Origin: Streptomyces sp. GS7
GTDB taxonomy: Bacteria; Actinomycetota; Actinomycetes; Streptomycetales; Streptomycetaceae
Length of the DNA stretch: 64,000 nucleotides
Direction: 5' to 3'
Assembly (NCBI RefSeq): GCF_009834125.1
Contig: NZ_CP047146.1
Location: forward strand, 6,193,501 to 6,257,500
Positions within the stretch are counted from its first letter, which is position 1; each line of letters begins with the position of its first letter. The translations under genes and the position numbers were made by a program. Below, one piece after another: positions 7,709 through 17,886 of the stretch. The notes beneath the pieces are model-generated. The model searched no databases. It was not told the origin of the DNA and saw nothing but the letters and a program-made list of their open reading frames with translations.

Positions 7709-8979
7709 GTCCGCACGCGCAGGAAGCGCGGCCGGTAGAGGGCGACATCGCCGTTGACCTGCGGGTCCGCGGGGACGCCGGGCGGGCCGAGCCAGTTGAC
7801 GTCGTAGCTGAGCAACAGGGCGCCGCCTGCGGTGAGTTCCGGGTGCGCCTGCGGGTTGTAGACGGCGATGCGCCCCGGGTCGGGGCCTGCGGGCCGCGGC
7901 GGAGTGATCCGCCCGTTGGGGCCGTGCCAGGGCCCCTGGGGCGAGCAGGACCAGTAGCTGGTGATCGTGCGGAGGCCGGCGGTGCCGCCGGCGGGGGTGT
8001 CCATCGTGAAAAGCAGCCAGGTCGCACCGTCGCGGACGACGGTGAAGGCGCTGCCGATGCCCCGCCGGCCGCCGCCGCGCAGTACCGGCGCGGCCCGCTC
8101 GGGCCGCCGCTGCCAGTGGGCGCCGTCCCAGAAGCGCCAGGCCGCGCGGTCCGCGAGCCGCCCGTCCGGGACCCGCGCGAGATAGGCGCTGTCGGCGGGG
8201 GACGCGGGCGGGTCGTCGCCTCCGAAGACATAGGTCCGGCCGCGGTCGGCGACGGCCGCGGCGCCGTAGAGGACGCGGCGGCCCGGGTCGGCGACCGTGG
8301 CCGCCTCGACGGTCCGGCTGATGCCCTCCAGGTGGAGGCCGGGCAGGGAGAGGGTGGCGACCTCGGTGGTGTGGGGCACCCCGAAGACCCAGGTGCCGGT
8401 GCCGGGGACGCGGTTCCACAGCAGGACCCGGACCACCTTCTCGGGCGAGCCGGGGATGCGGGGCTCCACGCGCGCGTGGACCGGCCAGCGCCAGCCGCCG
8501 CCGGGCGGGTCGGGGAAGAACGGGCCGGGGGCGGCCGGCCCGCCGCCGGTGAGGGTGCGCTCCGGGCGGCCCGCGGGGGACGTCACCACCAGCGAGTTGT
8601 GCCGGAGGTAGGGGATGCCACCGATGTCCGCGGTGCGCCAACTATAGGGCTGGCCTTGGGGGTTGGGCGGTGGGTGCACCCGGTCGAGGAAGGTGTCGGA
8701 GAACAGCCAGAGGATGCGTCCGTCCGGGAGGCGCACCGAGTGGGTGCCGTCGCCGCCGGTCCAGTCGTCGGTGCGGGTGTTGTCGTCGCCGTAGCGGGCG
8801 AACGCGTCGGTGGGTACCGGGTCGGCGGACCAGGAGGCGGGGATGCGCCCCGTGCAGGCGGCGCGGTCCCGGGCAGCCGGCGGCAGCGCCGGAACCAGCA
8901 GGGCGACGGCGGTGAGCAGGAGGATCAGCAGGAGGGGGGCGGCGGCGATCGTGGTGCGGGTGACGGTCGGCCTGGGCAT
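7690..8979 (-). CDS. Large secreted protein, DUF4185-like fold
   Basis: A 429-residue protein with a strong N-terminal hydrophobic segment (residues ~10-33), either a signal peptide or anchor. The mature part contains repeated blade-like motifs of the DUF4185/five-blade type: LPDGRILWLFSDTF, RHNSLVVTS, YVFGGDD and LLLSYDVNW. These resemble glycan-binding or glycan-cleaving beta-propellers, but I see no unambiguous catalytic signature. It is monocistronic and faces the DUF1992 gene. Activity on an extracellular polysaccharide is only a guess. Confidence 0.75.
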   Translation of the reverse strand: MPRPTVTRTTIAAAPLLLILLLTAVALLVPALPPAARDRAACTGRIPASWSADPVPTDAFARYGDDNTRTDDWTGGDGTHSVRLPDGRILWLFSDTFLDRVHPPPNPQGQPYSWRTADIGGIPYLRHNSLVVTSPAGRPERTLTGGGPAAPGPFFPDPPGGGWRWPVHARVEPRIPGSPEKVVRVLLWNRVPGTGTWVFGVPHTTEVATLSLPGLHLEGISRTVEAATVADPGRRVLYGAAAVADRGRTYVFGGDDPPASPADSAYLARVPDGRLADRAAWRFWDGAHWQRRPERAAPVLRGGGRRGIGSAFTVVRDGATWLLFTMDTPAGGTAGLRTITSYWSCSPQGPWHGPNGRITPPRPAGPDPGRIAVYNPQAHPELTAGGALLLSYDVNWLGPPGVPADPQVNGDVALYRPRFLRVRTAPAKP

Positions 8980-9225
8980 TCCGCTCCTCGGTGTGGTGCC
9001 GGGCCCACGCTACCGCCGCGGAGACCGGCAATCCGGGTCATCCGGCCGACACGGTGGCGGGCGGGGCGTTGCGGTCCTCGGCGGCGGAAATCGCCCGTCC
9101 CGGGGGTTGACAACGGTGCGGAGGGGCGGATTCCTGTAGCGCGCCGGGGCGGGCCGGGGCAACGAGTGCAAGGTCACAGCGGTTGCCCCTGCTCCAGCTA
9201 ACGGTCGTTCGCCTAGCCTGCTGCC

Positions 9226-11142
9226 ATGACCGCCGAGTCCCCCGAACTCCCCCTGGCCGCCGCCTTCCCGGACGCCGATCGAGCGCAGTGGCAGCGTCTC
9301 GTCGAGGGCGTGCTCCGAAAATCAGCCGTCGCCGGATGGGGGTCCCCCCTGCTCGTTGAGAGCTTGGGGGACGGTGCCGCCGCCGAGGACGCGCTCGCCA
9401 CGGATCTCCAGGACGGGATCCGCATCCGCCCGCTGTATACGGCCGAGGACGCCCCGGCCGCCCTCGGGCACCCCGGTTTCCCCCCGTTCGTACGGGCGGG
9501 ACGCCCCGAGGGCACCGCCGTCTCCGGGTGGGACGTCCGCCAGCGCCAGGTCGGCACCGATCCGCGGCGCGTGAACGAGGCGCTGCTCGCCGATCTGGAG
9601 AACGGCGTCACCTCGGTGTGGCTGGCCGTCGGCGACGGCGGCGTACCGGTGGCGGGGCTGGCGGAGGCGCTGCGCGGCGTCTATCTGGACCTGGCGCCGG
9701 TGGTGCTGGACGCGGGGGCCGAATGCGAGGCCGCCGCCGAGGAGTTGCTGAAGCTGTACCGGGAATCCGGTGCGGCGCTGCCGGAGGGCGGCGGCTCTCT
9801 GGGCGCCGATCCGCTCGGCGTGCTGGCCCGTACGGGCGACGACGGAGCGCTGCCGGGCCTGCTGGCGGCGACCGCGCGGCTGGCCGTGCGCTGCGCCGGC
9901 GAGGTGCCCCGGCTGCGGGCGGTGGCCGTCGACGCGCTGCCGTATCACGAGGCGGGCGGTTCGGCGGCCGAGGAGCTGGGCGCGTCGCTGGCCACCGGCG
10001 TGGCGTATCTGCGGCAGCTGACCGAGGCCGGTCTCGGGATCGACGACGCCTGCCGGCAGCTGGAGTTCCGCTACGCCGCCACCGCCGACCAGTTCCTGAC
10101 CATCGCCAAGCTGCGCGCCGCGCGGCGGCTGTGGGCGCGGGTCGCGGAGGTGTGCGGGGTGTCGCCGGGCGCCGCCGCGCAGCGTCAACACGCCGTCAGC
10201 TCAACGGTCATGATGACCCGTCGGGATCCGTGGGTGAACATGCTGCGCACCACGGTCGCTGGGCTGTCCGCGGGCGTGGGCGGCGCGGACGCGGTGACGG
10301 TGCTGCCGTTCGACGCCGCGCTGGGCCTGCCGGACGCGTTCGCCCGGCGGATCGCCCGCAACACCCAGTCGGTGCTGCTGGAGGAGTCACATCTGTCGAA
10401 GGTGATCGACCCGGCGGGCGGCTCCTGGTACGTGGAGCAGCTGACCGCCGAACTGGCCCGCGCGGGCTGGGAGTTCTTCCAGGAGATCGAGGGCGCGGGC
10501 GGCCAGGCCGCGGCGCTGCGCTCCGGGATGCTGGGCGACCGGCTGGCGGCGACCTGGCGGCGGCGCAGCGAGGACCTGGCGCACCGCCGCGAACCGATCA
10601 CCGGTGTCAGCGAGTTCCCGCATCTGGCCGAGCCGCCGGTGCACCGCGAGCCGGTCCCCGCGCCGGCCGGCCGGGGTCCCGGCGGGCTGCCGCGGGTGCG
10701 CAGGGACGATGCCTACGAGGCGCTGCGGTCGCGGTCCGATGCGCATGCGGCGGCCACCGGGGAGCGCCCCAGGGTCTTCCTGGCCGCTCTCGGCCCGGTC
10801 GCGGCGCACACCGCTCGGGTGGCGTTCGCCGCCAACCTCTTCCAGGCGGGCGGGATCGAGACTGCCTCGGAGCAGGTGACGGCGGGGTCGGTGGCCGCGG
10901 CGTTCGCGGCGAGCGGTGCCCGGATCGCCGCGGTGTGCTCCAGCGACGCGGTGTACGCCGAGCAGGCGGCCGAGGTGGTGGCGGCGCTGAAGTCGGCCGG
11001 GGCGGTGCGGGTCCACCTCGCGGGCAAGCCGGGTGAGCGCCGGGAGGAGTTCGTGGCGGCCGGTGTGGACGCGTTCGTGTTCGCGGGCTGCGACGCGGTC
11101 GGGGTGCTGACCTCGGCCCTGGATGTCACGGAGGTGGCGTGA
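9226..11142 (+). CDS. mutA: Methylmalonyl-CoA mutase, small (beta) subunit
   Basis: A 638-residue subunit of the heterodimeric adenosylcobalamin enzyme that interconverts succinyl-CoA and (2R)-methylmalonyl-CoA, linking propionyl-CoA, the TCA cycle and polyketide extender supply. The barrel domain (~30-480) retains IRPLYTAED and the [10 protein letters not shown] block; the C-terminal flavodoxin-like domain lacks the DxHxxG cobalamin motif, as expected for this non-catalytic chain. No ribosome site precedes ATG 9226, but TAGCCT at 9213-9218 lies at the distance expected of a -10 box for leaderless transcription. It is followed by mutB with a TGATG overlap. Confidence 0.95.
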   Translation: MTAESPELPLAAAFPDADRAQWQRLVEGVLRKSAVAGWGSPLLVESLGDGAAAEDALATDLQDGIRIRPLYTAEDAPAALGHPGFPPFVRAGRPEGTAVSGWDVRQRQVGTDPRRVNEALLADLENGVTSVWLAVGDGGVPVAGLAEALRGVYLDLAPVVLDAGAECEAAAEELLKLYRESGAALPEGGGSLGADPLGVLARTGDDGALPGLLAATARLAVRCAGEVPRLRAVAVDALPYHEAGGSAAEELGASLATGVAYLRQLTEAGLGIDDACRQLEFRYAATADQFLTIAKLRAARRLWARVAEVCGVSPGAAAQRQHAVSSTVMMTRRDPWVNMLRTTVAGLSAGVGGADAVTVLPFDAALGLPDAFARRIARNTQSVLLEESHLSKVIDPAGGSWYVEQLTAELARAGWEFFQEIEGAGGQAAALRSGMLGDRLAATWRRRSEDLAHRREPITGVSEFPHLAEPPVHREPVPAPAGRGPGGLPRVRRDDAYEALRSRSDAHAAATGERPRVFLAALGPVAAHTARVAFAANLFQAGGIETASEQVTAGSVAAAFAASGARIAAVCSSDAVYAEQAAEVVAALKSAGAVRVHLAGKPGERREEFVAAGVDAFVFAGCDAVGVLTSALDVTEVA

Positions 11143-13406
11143 TGAAGGAGACGGCACAACAAGTGGGCGCCGTGGGCCGATCGCCGCTCGGCACCCCGGC
11201 GCAGTCCGGCGCCGTCCCGGACTTCAGCGGGATCGAGCTGGGCGATCCGGCCGCCACGTCCGACGCCGACGGGTGGGCACAGGCCGTCCAGCAGGCCACC
11301 GGCAAAAGCGCGGCGGACCTGACCTGGGAGACGCCGGAGGGCATCGACGTCAAGCCGCTGTACACCGAGGCGGATCTCGACGGGCTGGACTTCCTGGGCA
11401 CGTATCCGGGCATCGCGCCGTATCTGCGCGGTCCGTACCCGACGATGTACGTCAACCAGCCCTGGACCATCCGGCAGTACGCGGGGTTCTCCACCGCCGA
11501 GGAGTCCAACGCCTTCTACCGGCGCAATCTCGCCGCCGGCCAGAAGGGCCTGTCGGTCGCCTTCGACCTGCCGACGCACCGCGGCTACGACAGCGACCAC
11601 CCGCGGGTGACCGGCGACGTCGGCATGGCGGGCGTCGCCATCGACTCGATCTACGACATGCGGCAGCTCTTCGAGGGCATCCCGCTGGACAAGATGACGG
11701 TGTCGATGACGATGAACGGCGCGGTGCTGCCCGTTCTCGCCCTCTACATCGTGGCCGCCGAGGAACAGGGCGTACCGCCCGAGAAGCTGGCCGGGACCAT
11801 CCAGAACGACATCCTCAAGGAGTTCATGGTCCGCAACACCTACATCTATCCGCCGCAGCCCTCGATGCGGATCATCTCCGACATCTTCGCGTACACCTCG
11901 CAGAAGATGCCGCGCTACAACTCCATCTCGATCTCCGGCTACCACATCCAGGAGGCGGGTGCGACGGCCGACCTGGAGCTGGCCTACACGCTCGCGGACG
12001 GGGTCGAGTATCTGCGCGCGGGTCTGGCGGCGGGGATGGACGTGGACTCCTTCGCCCCGCGGCTGTCCTTCTTCTGGGCGATCGGCATGAACTTCTTCAT
12101 GGAGATCGCCAAGCTGCGCGCGGCCCGGCTGCTGTGGGCGCGGCTGGTCCAGCGGTTCGACCCGAAGAACCCCAAGTCCCTTTCGCTGCGCACCCATTCG
12201 CAGACCTCGGGCTGGTCGCTGACCGCGCAGGACGTCTTCAACAACGTCACCCGGACGTGTGTGGAGGCGATGGCCGCGACCCAGGGCCACACCCAGTCGC
12301 TGCACACCAACGCCCTCGACGAGGCGCTGGCGCTGCCCACGGACTTCTCGGCGCGGATCGCCCGCAACACGCAGCTGTTCCTCCAGCAGGAGTCGGGCAC
12401 CTGCCGGGTCATCGACCCGTGGGGCGGCAGCGCCTACGTCGAGCGGCTCACGCACGATCTGGCGCGCCGGGCCTGGCAGCACATCGAGGAGGTGGAGGCG
12501 GCCGGCGGCATGGCCAAGGCGATCGACGCGGGCATCCCGAAGATGCGGGTCGAGGAGGCGGCGGCCCGTACGCAGGCGCGGATCGACTCGGGGCGGCAGG
12601 CGCTGATCGGCGTCAACAAGTACCGGGTGGAGACGGACGAGGAGATCGAGGTCCTCAAGGTCGACAACTCCGCGGTGCGCGCCCAGCAGATCGAGAAGCT
12701 GGAGCGGCTGCGGGCCGAGCGCGACGAGGACGCCTGCCAGGCGGCGCTGCGGGCGCTGACCGCGGCGGCACGGTCCGGCCCCGGTACGGGACTTGAGGGC
12801 AATCTGCTGGCGCTCGCGGTGGACGCGGCGCGGGCCATGGCGACCGTCGGTGAGATCTCCGACGCCCTGGAGGCGGTCTACGGACGCCACTCGAGCCAGA
12901 TCCGTACCATCTCGGGTGTGTACCGAGACGAAGCGGGCCCGTCCTCCGGTGTCGAGCGCACCCGGGACCTGGTGGCCGAGTTCGAGCGTGCCGAGGGGCG
13001 CCGGCCGCGCATCCTGGTGGCCAAGATGGGCCAGGACGGCCATGACCGCGGCCAGAAGGTGATCGCCACGGCCTTCGCCGACCTGGGCTTCGACGTCGAT
13101 GTCGGCCCGCTGTTCCAGACCCCGGCCGAGGTGGCCCGCCAGGCGGTGGAGGCCGACGTCCACATCGTCGGCGTCTCCTCGCTCGCGGCCGGTCATCTCA
13201 CCCTGGTGCCCGCGCTGCGCGAGGCACTGGCCGCGGAGGACCGGGAGGACATCACCATCGTGGTCGGCGGGGTGATCCCGCCGCAGGACGTCCAGCCGCT
13301 GCGCGACATGGGCGCCGCGGCGGTCTTCCTGCCGGGCACGGTCATCCCGGACGCGGCCCACGACCTGGTGAAGGACCTGGCGGCGGTCCTCGGCCACGAG
13401 CTGTGA
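11142..13406 (+). CDS. mutB: Methylmalonyl-CoA mutase, large (alpha, catalytic) subunit
   Basis: A 754-residue subunit starting at the ATG in the TGATG overlap (a GTG one codon earlier is also open); GGAGGTG is the ribosome site. The TIM barrel shows the substrate region with [21 protein letters not shown] and the RNTQLFL and DPWGGS segments. The C-terminal domain has the cobalamin-binding set: the axial His in GQDGHDRG, the Ser in SSLAAGH and [10 protein letters not shown]. Full length with all key residues, so catalytically competent. Confidence 0.97.
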   Translation: MKETAQQVGAVGRSPLGTPAQSGAVPDFSGIELGDPAATSDADGWAQAVQQATGKSAADLTWETPEGIDVKPLYTEADLDGLDFLGTYPGIAPYLRGPYPTMYVNQPWTIRQYAGFSTAEESNAFYRRNLAAGQKGLSVAFDLPTHRGYDSDHPRVTGDVGMAGVAIDSIYDMRQLFEGIPLDKMTVSMTMNGAVLPVLALYIVAAEEQGVPPEKLAGTIQNDILKEFMVRNTYIYPPQPSMRIISDIFAYTSQKMPRYNSISISGYHIQEAGATADLELAYTLADGVEYLRAGLAAGMDVDSFAPRLSFFWAIGMNFFMEIAKLRAARLLWARLVQRFDPKNPKSLSLRTHSQTSGWSLTAQDVFNNVTRTCVEAMAATQGHTQSLHTNALDEALALPTDFSARIARNTQLFLQQESGTCRVIDPWGGSAYVERLTHDLARRAWQHIEEVEAAGGMAKAIDAGIPKMRVEEAAARTQARIDSGRQALIGVNKYRVETDEEIEVLKVDNSAVRAQQIEKLERLRAERDEDACQAALRALTAAARSGPGTGLEGNLLALAVDAARAMATVGEISDALEAVYGRHSSQIRTISGVYRDEAGPSSGVERTRDLVAEFERAEGRRPRILVAKMGQDGHDRGQKVIATAFADLGFDVDVGPLFQTPAEVARQAVEADVHIVGVSSLAAGHLTLVPALREALAAEDREDITIVVGGVIPPQDVQPLRDMGAAAVFLPGTVIPDAAHDLVKDLAAVLGHEL

Positions 13407-13416
13407 GCGGGGGGTC

Positions 13417-14421
13417 ATGCCTGCGAGGATCGATGTCGACCGGTATGCCGAAGGGGTCCGGGCGGGTTCCCGCGCCTGGATCGCCCGCGCGGTCACGCTG
13501 GTCGAGTCCACCCGGCCCGATCACCGCGCGGCGGCCCAGCAGCTGCTGATCCGGCTGCTGCCGTACTCCGGTGCGGCCCGCCGGGTGGGCATCAGCGGCG
13601 TCCCGGGCGTCGGCAAGTCGACCTTCATCGACGCGCTGGGCTCGCTGCTGACGGGCCTGGGGCACCGGGTGGCGGTGCTCGCCGTCGACCCGTCGTCCAG
13701 CCGTACCGGCGGCTCCATCCTGGGCGACAAGACCCGGATGGAGCGGCTGGCGACCGACCCCGCGGCGTTCGTCCGCCCCTCCCCGACGTCCGGCACGCTG
13801 GGCGGGGTGGCGCGGGCGACCCGCGAGTCGATCGTGGTGATGGAGGCGGCGGGCTACGACGTCGTCCTGGTGGAGACGGTCGGGGTCGGCCAGTCGGAGA
13901 CCACCGTCGCCAACATGGTCGACACCTTCCTGCTGCTGACCCTGGCCCGCACCGGCGACCAGCTCCAGGGCATCAAGAAGGGCGTACTGGAGCTGGCGGA
14001 CCTGGTGTCCGTGAACAAGGCGGACGGTCCGCACGAGCGGGACGCCCGCGCCGCGGCCCGCGAACTGGCCGGTGCGCTGCGGCTGTTGCAGCCTGCCGAC
14101 GCGGTCTGGACCCCGCCGGTCCTCACGTGCAGCGCCCGCGAGGGCACCGGCCTGAAGGCGGTGTGGGAGCGGATCGAGCAGCACCGCACCCTGCTGGACT
14201 CCACCGGCGCACTGGCCGAACGGCGCCGCGCGCAGCAGGTCGACTGGACCTGGTCGATGGTCCGCGACCGGCTGATCGACCGCCTCCAGGACCATCCGGA
14301 GGTGCGCCGGCTGGGGCCCGGCATCGAACGGGCGGTCCGCGACGGCGAGATCACCGCGACCCTGGCGGCGGAACGGCTGCTGGCGGCGTTCGGGCTGGCG
14401 GATCCCGGCGCCGGAGGGTGA
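13417..14421 (+). CDS. meaB: MeaB-type GTPase chaperone of methylmalonyl-CoA mutase
   Basis: A 334-residue G3E-family P-loop GTPase that protects and reactivates adenosylcobalamin-loaded mutase. Walker A GVPGVGKSTF lies near residue 60. Also visible are VLAVDPSSSRTGGSILGDKTRM (split by function into switch regions), VETVGVGQSE (Walker B region) and VNKADG (base specificity). It begins 10 nt after mutB with GGGGGG as ribosome site, completing the mutA-mutB-meaB operon. A strong hairpin follows immediately. Confidence 0.95.
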   Translation: MPARIDVDRYAEGVRAGSRAWIARAVTLVESTRPDHRAAAQQLLIRLLPYSGAARRVGISGVPGVGKSTFIDALGSLLTGLGHRVAVLAVDPSSSRTGGSILGDKTRMERLATDPAAFVRPSPTSGTLGGVARATRESIVVMEAAGYDVVLVETVGVGQSETTVANMVDTFLLLTLARTGDQLQGIKKGVLELADLVSVNKADGPHERDARAAARELAGALRLLQPADAVWTPPVLTCSAREGTGLKAVWERIEQHRTLLDSTGALAERRRAQQVDWTWSMVRDRLIDRLQDHPEVRRLGPGIERAVRDGEITATLAAERLLAAFGLADPGAGG

Positions 14422-14470
14422 GCCCGTACGGGTCCCGCTACTCCCGCAGGAGTAGGCGGGGCCCGTACGC
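14422..14470 (+). terminator. Terminator of the mutA-mutB-meaB operon
   Basis: The hairpin starts one base after the meaB stop. The arms of about 22 nt (14422-14444 and 14449-14470) pair with one bulge and one G-T, around the loop CGCA. Confidence 0.75.
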
Positions 14471-14590
14471 GCTCCGGGTGCGGTAGGGGCAACGGCCGCC
14501 CTGCGGAGGACGATCCGCGGCGATCGGGCGGCGAGGATCGGTTCCGGAGGCGGCCGTGCGGGGCCGCCTCACCCAGAACTGGAGACCGCC

Positions 14591-15595
14591 GTGCCGAGCC
14601 CCTTCCGCTTCACCTCCCCCGTGGACCCGACCGCGGAGGGCGGTCGACGCACCGCCGTCCAGCGGGAGTTGGCGCGCGCCTTCGGCCTCAGCTCAGCCCC
14701 GGCGGAGTTCCGCCTCCTCTCCCCCGCGCCCGCTCTCCTCGACGCGACGTGGGTCGCGGTACGCGCCTGCCTGGTGACCGGCCGCGCCCCGCGCACGGCC
14801 CGGGAGCTGGTGGCGGCGGGCGTGGCGCGGGCCAACCGCTGCGCGCCCTGCCTGCACACCCATGCCCGCACGCTCCGGGCCGCCGGCCACCCCGCCCTGG
14901 CCCGGACCGTGCGCACCGGCGGTACCCCGGACGATGCCGCCCACGCGGAACCGCTGGCCTGGGGCGCGGCCACCGCCACCCCGGGCGCCGCCCTCCCGGC
15001 CGCGGACCACCTCCCCGAATACCTCGCCACCGCCTTGGTGTGCCACTTCCTCAACCGCCTCGCCGGGGCCCTGCTGACCGGGCGGGTGCCGCGGTTCGGA
15101 CCGCCGTGGCGGCGCCCGGCCCGCCTGCCGGCCGGCGATCTGCCGGGAGGCGCCGGCGCCACACCCCCGCGCACCGCGCTCGCCGCACTCCGTGCCGTCG
15201 CCATGGACGCCGACCACCCCGCCCTGACCGACGCCGTCCGGGCTCGGGTGCGGACCACGGTGGCCGAGCACGGACTCCGCCCACCCGGCGGCGAACCGAC
15301 CAGCCGTCACCCCGCGGCCCGGTCCTGGCTCTATGACGCGCTCACCGGGCTCCGCGGCGCCGACCGCCCGGCCGCCGCACTGGCCCTGCTGACCGCCCTC
15401 GCACCGGACCAGCTCGCCGCCGCTGACGTGGAGTTCTGGCGCTCCACGGCGCCCGTCGGCATCTCGGGCGATGCCGACCTGCTCCGCCTCGCCGCGTTCG
15501 GCGCCCATACCGCCGTCGACCGCGTCGAGGCGCGCCTCGCCCCGCCGCCCCGCGCACGGACACTCACCGGCGGACCTGAGCAGCCGCACCCATGA
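14591..15595 (+). CDS. AhpD-like/carboxymuconolactone-decarboxylase-fold protein
   Basis: A 334-residue protein from GTG 14591 with CTGGAG upstream. The redox signature CAPCLHTHA (CxxC followed by His at +3) sits near residue 95 in a helical context (ARELVAAGVARANR), typical of the alkylhydroperoxidase AhpD fold. The chain is about twice the length of AhpD and shows only one CxxC, so the second half may be a degenerate repeat. A peroxidase or disulfide-relay role is inferred from the motif alone. It stands alone with its own upstream region. Confidence 0.75.
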   Translation: MPSPFRFTSPVDPTAEGGRRTAVQRELARAFGLSSAPAEFRLLSPAPALLDATWVAVRACLVTGRAPRTARELVAAGVARANRCAPCLHTHARTLRAAGHPALARTVRTGGTPDDAAHAEPLAWGAATATPGAALPAADHLPEYLATALVCHFLNRLAGALLTGRVPRFGPPWRRPARLPAGDLPGGAGATPPRTALAALRAVAMDADHPALTDAVRARVRTTVAEHGLRPPGGEPTSRHPAARSWLYDALTGLRGADRPAAALALLTALAPDQLAAADVEFWRSTAPVGISGDADLLRLAAFGAHTAVDRVEARLAPPPRARTLTGGPEQPHP

Positions 15596-15800
15596 CGCGT
15601 CCGGACCGGATGCCGAGTATGTCGGGTGACAACCCTCCGACCGGGCCCGGGGAGCCATCATGAGGGCAGGCAGCTATCCGCAGGACTCGCGCGCGGGCTC
15701 TTCGACGGCAATCCACGGAATCCCCTGAACTCGGTTGCGGAGAAGGTGCGTTGTCGCCATGGCGCACGCCACGCCCGGATCCCGGAAGCGCACCGCCGCG

Positions 15801-16337
15801 TCAGCCGCGCGCCGACACCGTCGCCCACACCGTCTTGCCCGCGCGGTCCGGCGGTGTCCACCCCCAGGCGTCGCTGAGCAGCTCGACGAGGTGCAGCCCG
15901 CGTCCGGACTCGGCCAGCTCGTCCCGGTCCCGGAGGACGGGCGCGGTGGCACCGGCGTCCGAGACGGCGCACAGCACACTGTGCTCCTGCCGGGTCAGCG
16001 CCAGCCATGCCTGGCAAAACGGTTCGGGACTGGCGTAGTTGAGGGTGCGTCGGGTCTCGCCGGCGCCGTATCGCAGCGCGTTGGTGACGAGTTCGGAGAC
16101 GACCAGCACCGCGTCATCGGCGAGTCCGGGGCACATCCGCCAGCCCTGGAGCGTGGTCCGGGTGAACTGCCGCGCCTCCGCCACGGTGCACGCCGATCCG
16201 CTGAGCGCACAGGCCGCGAAGTCGTTCGCCCCCGGCATCCACCAGCCGCCGTGCGCCGCACCGTTGCCCCGCTCCGCTACCGGTATCGCTCCCTCCCGAA
16301 GGGCGTCGTGCTCGGGCTCTGCCGGATATGTGGTCAT
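15801..16337 (-). CDS. RsbW-like ATP-binding regulator (HATPase_c_2)
   Basis: A 178-residue protein from ATG 16337, with GGAG 7 nt upstream. The GHKL ATPase motifs are VLVVSELVTNALRYG (N-box), VSDAGA (G1) and GRGLHLVELLSDAWG (G2), with no dimerisation domain, as in anti-sigma kinases. It lies next to a DUF397 gene and an Scr1-type XRE gene on the other strand; this three-gene combination (like the whiJ/abaA-type loci) recurs many times in Streptomyces genomes and is tied to developmental control and antibiotic production. Confidence 0.85.
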   Translation of the reverse strand: MTTYPAEPEHDALREGAIPVAERGNGAAHGGWWMPGANDFAACALSGSACTVAEARQFTRTTLQGWRMCPGLADDAVLVVSELVTNALRYGAGETRRTLNYASPEPFCQAWLALTRQEHSVLCAVSDAGATAPVLRDRDELAESGRGLHLVELLSDAWGWTPPDRAGKTVWATVSARG

Positions 16338-16548
16338 CACGATCTCCGCGAGGGGCGTACGGGGCTGGGCGCGTCGGCAACTCTGGGCGGGGCTGCTCCG
16401 GAGGGCTAATATCCTCGTCAACCGTCCCTCGCTGCAAGTGCATCTGCAATTACCTCGGCAAGGACGGCAGTCCAGGGACGGGATCACGCCACGGCGATCG
16501 CGCCCCGGACCGGTACCGAGAGCACCATCCGGCAAGGGAGCAGCTCTG

Positions 16549-16791
16549 ATGGAATCGATGACCAACGGCATGCCGGCGACCGGCATCGACGGTGCGGTCT
16601 GGCGCAAGAGCCGCCGCAGCAACCCCAGTGGCAACTGCGTTGAACTGGCGCTTCTTCCCGACGGCGGAGTCGCGGTACGCAACTCGCGGCACCCCGCGGG
16701 CCCCGCGCTGATCTACACCCACGACGAGATGGCGGCCTTCGTCCAGGGCGCCAAGGACGGCGACTTCGACCATCTGATCGCCCGCGACTGA
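16549..16791 (+). CDS. DUF397 small regulatory protein
   Basis: An 80-residue protein with the defining DUF397 pattern: WRKSRRSNPSGNCVELA, VAVRNSRHP and a C-terminal THDEMAAFVQGAKDGDFD. It follows an AAGGGAG ribosome site and is the likely partner of the Scr1-family regulator 122 nt downstream. Such pairs have been compared to toxin-antitoxin modules and act in differentiation. Confidence 0.9.
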   Translation: MESMTNGMPATGIDGAVWRKSRRSNPSGNCVELALLPDGGVAVRNSRHPAGPALIYTHDEMAAFVQGAKDGDFDHLIARD

Positions 16792-16913
16792 CCGCGGGAC
16801 GGCCACCGGCCGACGAGACTCAGGCATATGTCGGCCGGATAGTCGGCACGGCTGTACGACCGCAACAGGCAATGGGACACTGGGCGTTCGCCCGACCACT
16901 CAGGGGAGTCAGC

Positions 16914-17822
16914 ATGAGCGCCGCGCAGCCGAGCAGCGAACCGTCCCTGCGCCGCTATCTGGAACATCCGAGGGGCGGCCCGACCGTACTGCGCATCGTG
17001 CTGGGCACCCAGCTGCGCAGACTCCGGGAAGCCGCGGGCATCACCCGCGAGGCCGCCGGGGACCACATCCGCGCCTCCCACGCCAAGATCAGCCGGCTGG
17101 AACTGGGCCGGGTGGGCTGCAAGGAGCGCGATGTCGCCGATCTGCTGACGCTCTACGACGTCACGGAGGCCGAGGCCCGCGCCGGATTCCTCACCCTCGC
17201 CCGCCGTACCAGCACCCCCGGCTGGTGGCACCAGTACAGCGATGTGCTGCCCAGCTGGTTCGAGACCCACATCGGCCTCGAAGAGGCCGCCTCGGTCATC
17301 CGCACCTACGAAGTCCAGTTCGTACCAGGCCTGTTGCAGACCGCCGACTACGCCCGCGCCGTCTCCCGGCTGGGGCATCCCGGGGCCGGCCCCGAGGAGA
17401 CCGAGCAGCGGGTGCGGCTGCGCCTGGAGCGGCAGAAGCTGCTGACCGCCAATGACGCGCCGCGGTTCTGGGCCGTCATCGACGAAGCGTGCCTGCGGCG
17501 TCCGCTCGGCGGCGACGAGGTGATGGCCGATCAGCTCGGCCATCTGCTGACCGTCGCCCAACTGCCCAACGTCACCCTCCAGATAGCCCCCTTCGCCCTC
17601 GGCGGCCTCGCCGCGGCGGGCGGCCCGATCACCATCCTCCGCTTCCTGGAGCCGGATCTCCCGGACATCGTCTACCTGGAGCAGCTGACCAGCGCGCTCT
17701 ATCTCGACAAGCGCGACGACGTCGATCACTACCTGGCGGTGATGGACCGGCTCAGCGCCCAGGCCGAGTCACCGCGCGAGTCGCTGGCGATACTCGACCG
17801 GCTGCTCGGGCAGTACAGCTGA
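16914..17822 (+). CDS. Scr1/DUF5753-family XRE transcriptional regulator
   Basis: A 302-residue protein from ATG 16914, preceded by AGGGGAGT. The N-terminal helix-turn-helix (~25-85) contains LRRLREAAGITREAAGDHI and SHAKISRLELGR. The DUF5753 domain (~105-295) contains WFETHIGLEEAASVIRTYE and VPGLLQTADYARA. It probably acts together with the DUF397 protein upstream. Two hundred bases of possible control region separate the minus-strand ATPase gene from the DUF397 gene. Confidence 0.9.
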   Translation: MSAAQPSSEPSLRRYLEHPRGGPTVLRIVLGTQLRRLREAAGITREAAGDHIRASHAKISRLELGRVGCKERDVADLLTLYDVTEAEARAGFLTLARRTSTPGWWHQYSDVLPSWFETHIGLEEAASVIRTYEVQFVPGLLQTADYARAVSRLGHPGAGPEETEQRVRLRLERQKLLTANDAPRFWAVIDEACLRRPLGGDEVMADQLGHLLTVAQLPNVTLQIAPFALGGLAAAGGPITILRFLEPDLPDIVYLEQLTSALYLDKRDDVDHYLAVMDRLSAQAESPRESLAILDRLLGQYS

Positions 17823-17836
17823 CACGTCCGCCCGAA

Positions 17837-17861
17837 GGGGAGGCGACGTCCTCGCCTCCCC
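17837..17861. terminator. Bidirectional terminator
   Basis: Perfect 10-bp arms, GGGGAGGCGA at 17837-17846 and its complement at 17852-17861, with a 5-nt loop, between the convergent Scr1-type regulator and the methyltransferase gene. Confidence 0.7.
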
Positions 17862-17886
17862 TGCCGGCTCACCGCCCCTGCCGGGA

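Noticed and set aside
10713..13511. Minus-strand open frame of 932 codons across mutA-mutB
   Set aside because: It is the antisense shadow of mutA, mutB and meaB produced by high third-position GC; composition is Arg/Gly/His-rich with no domain.
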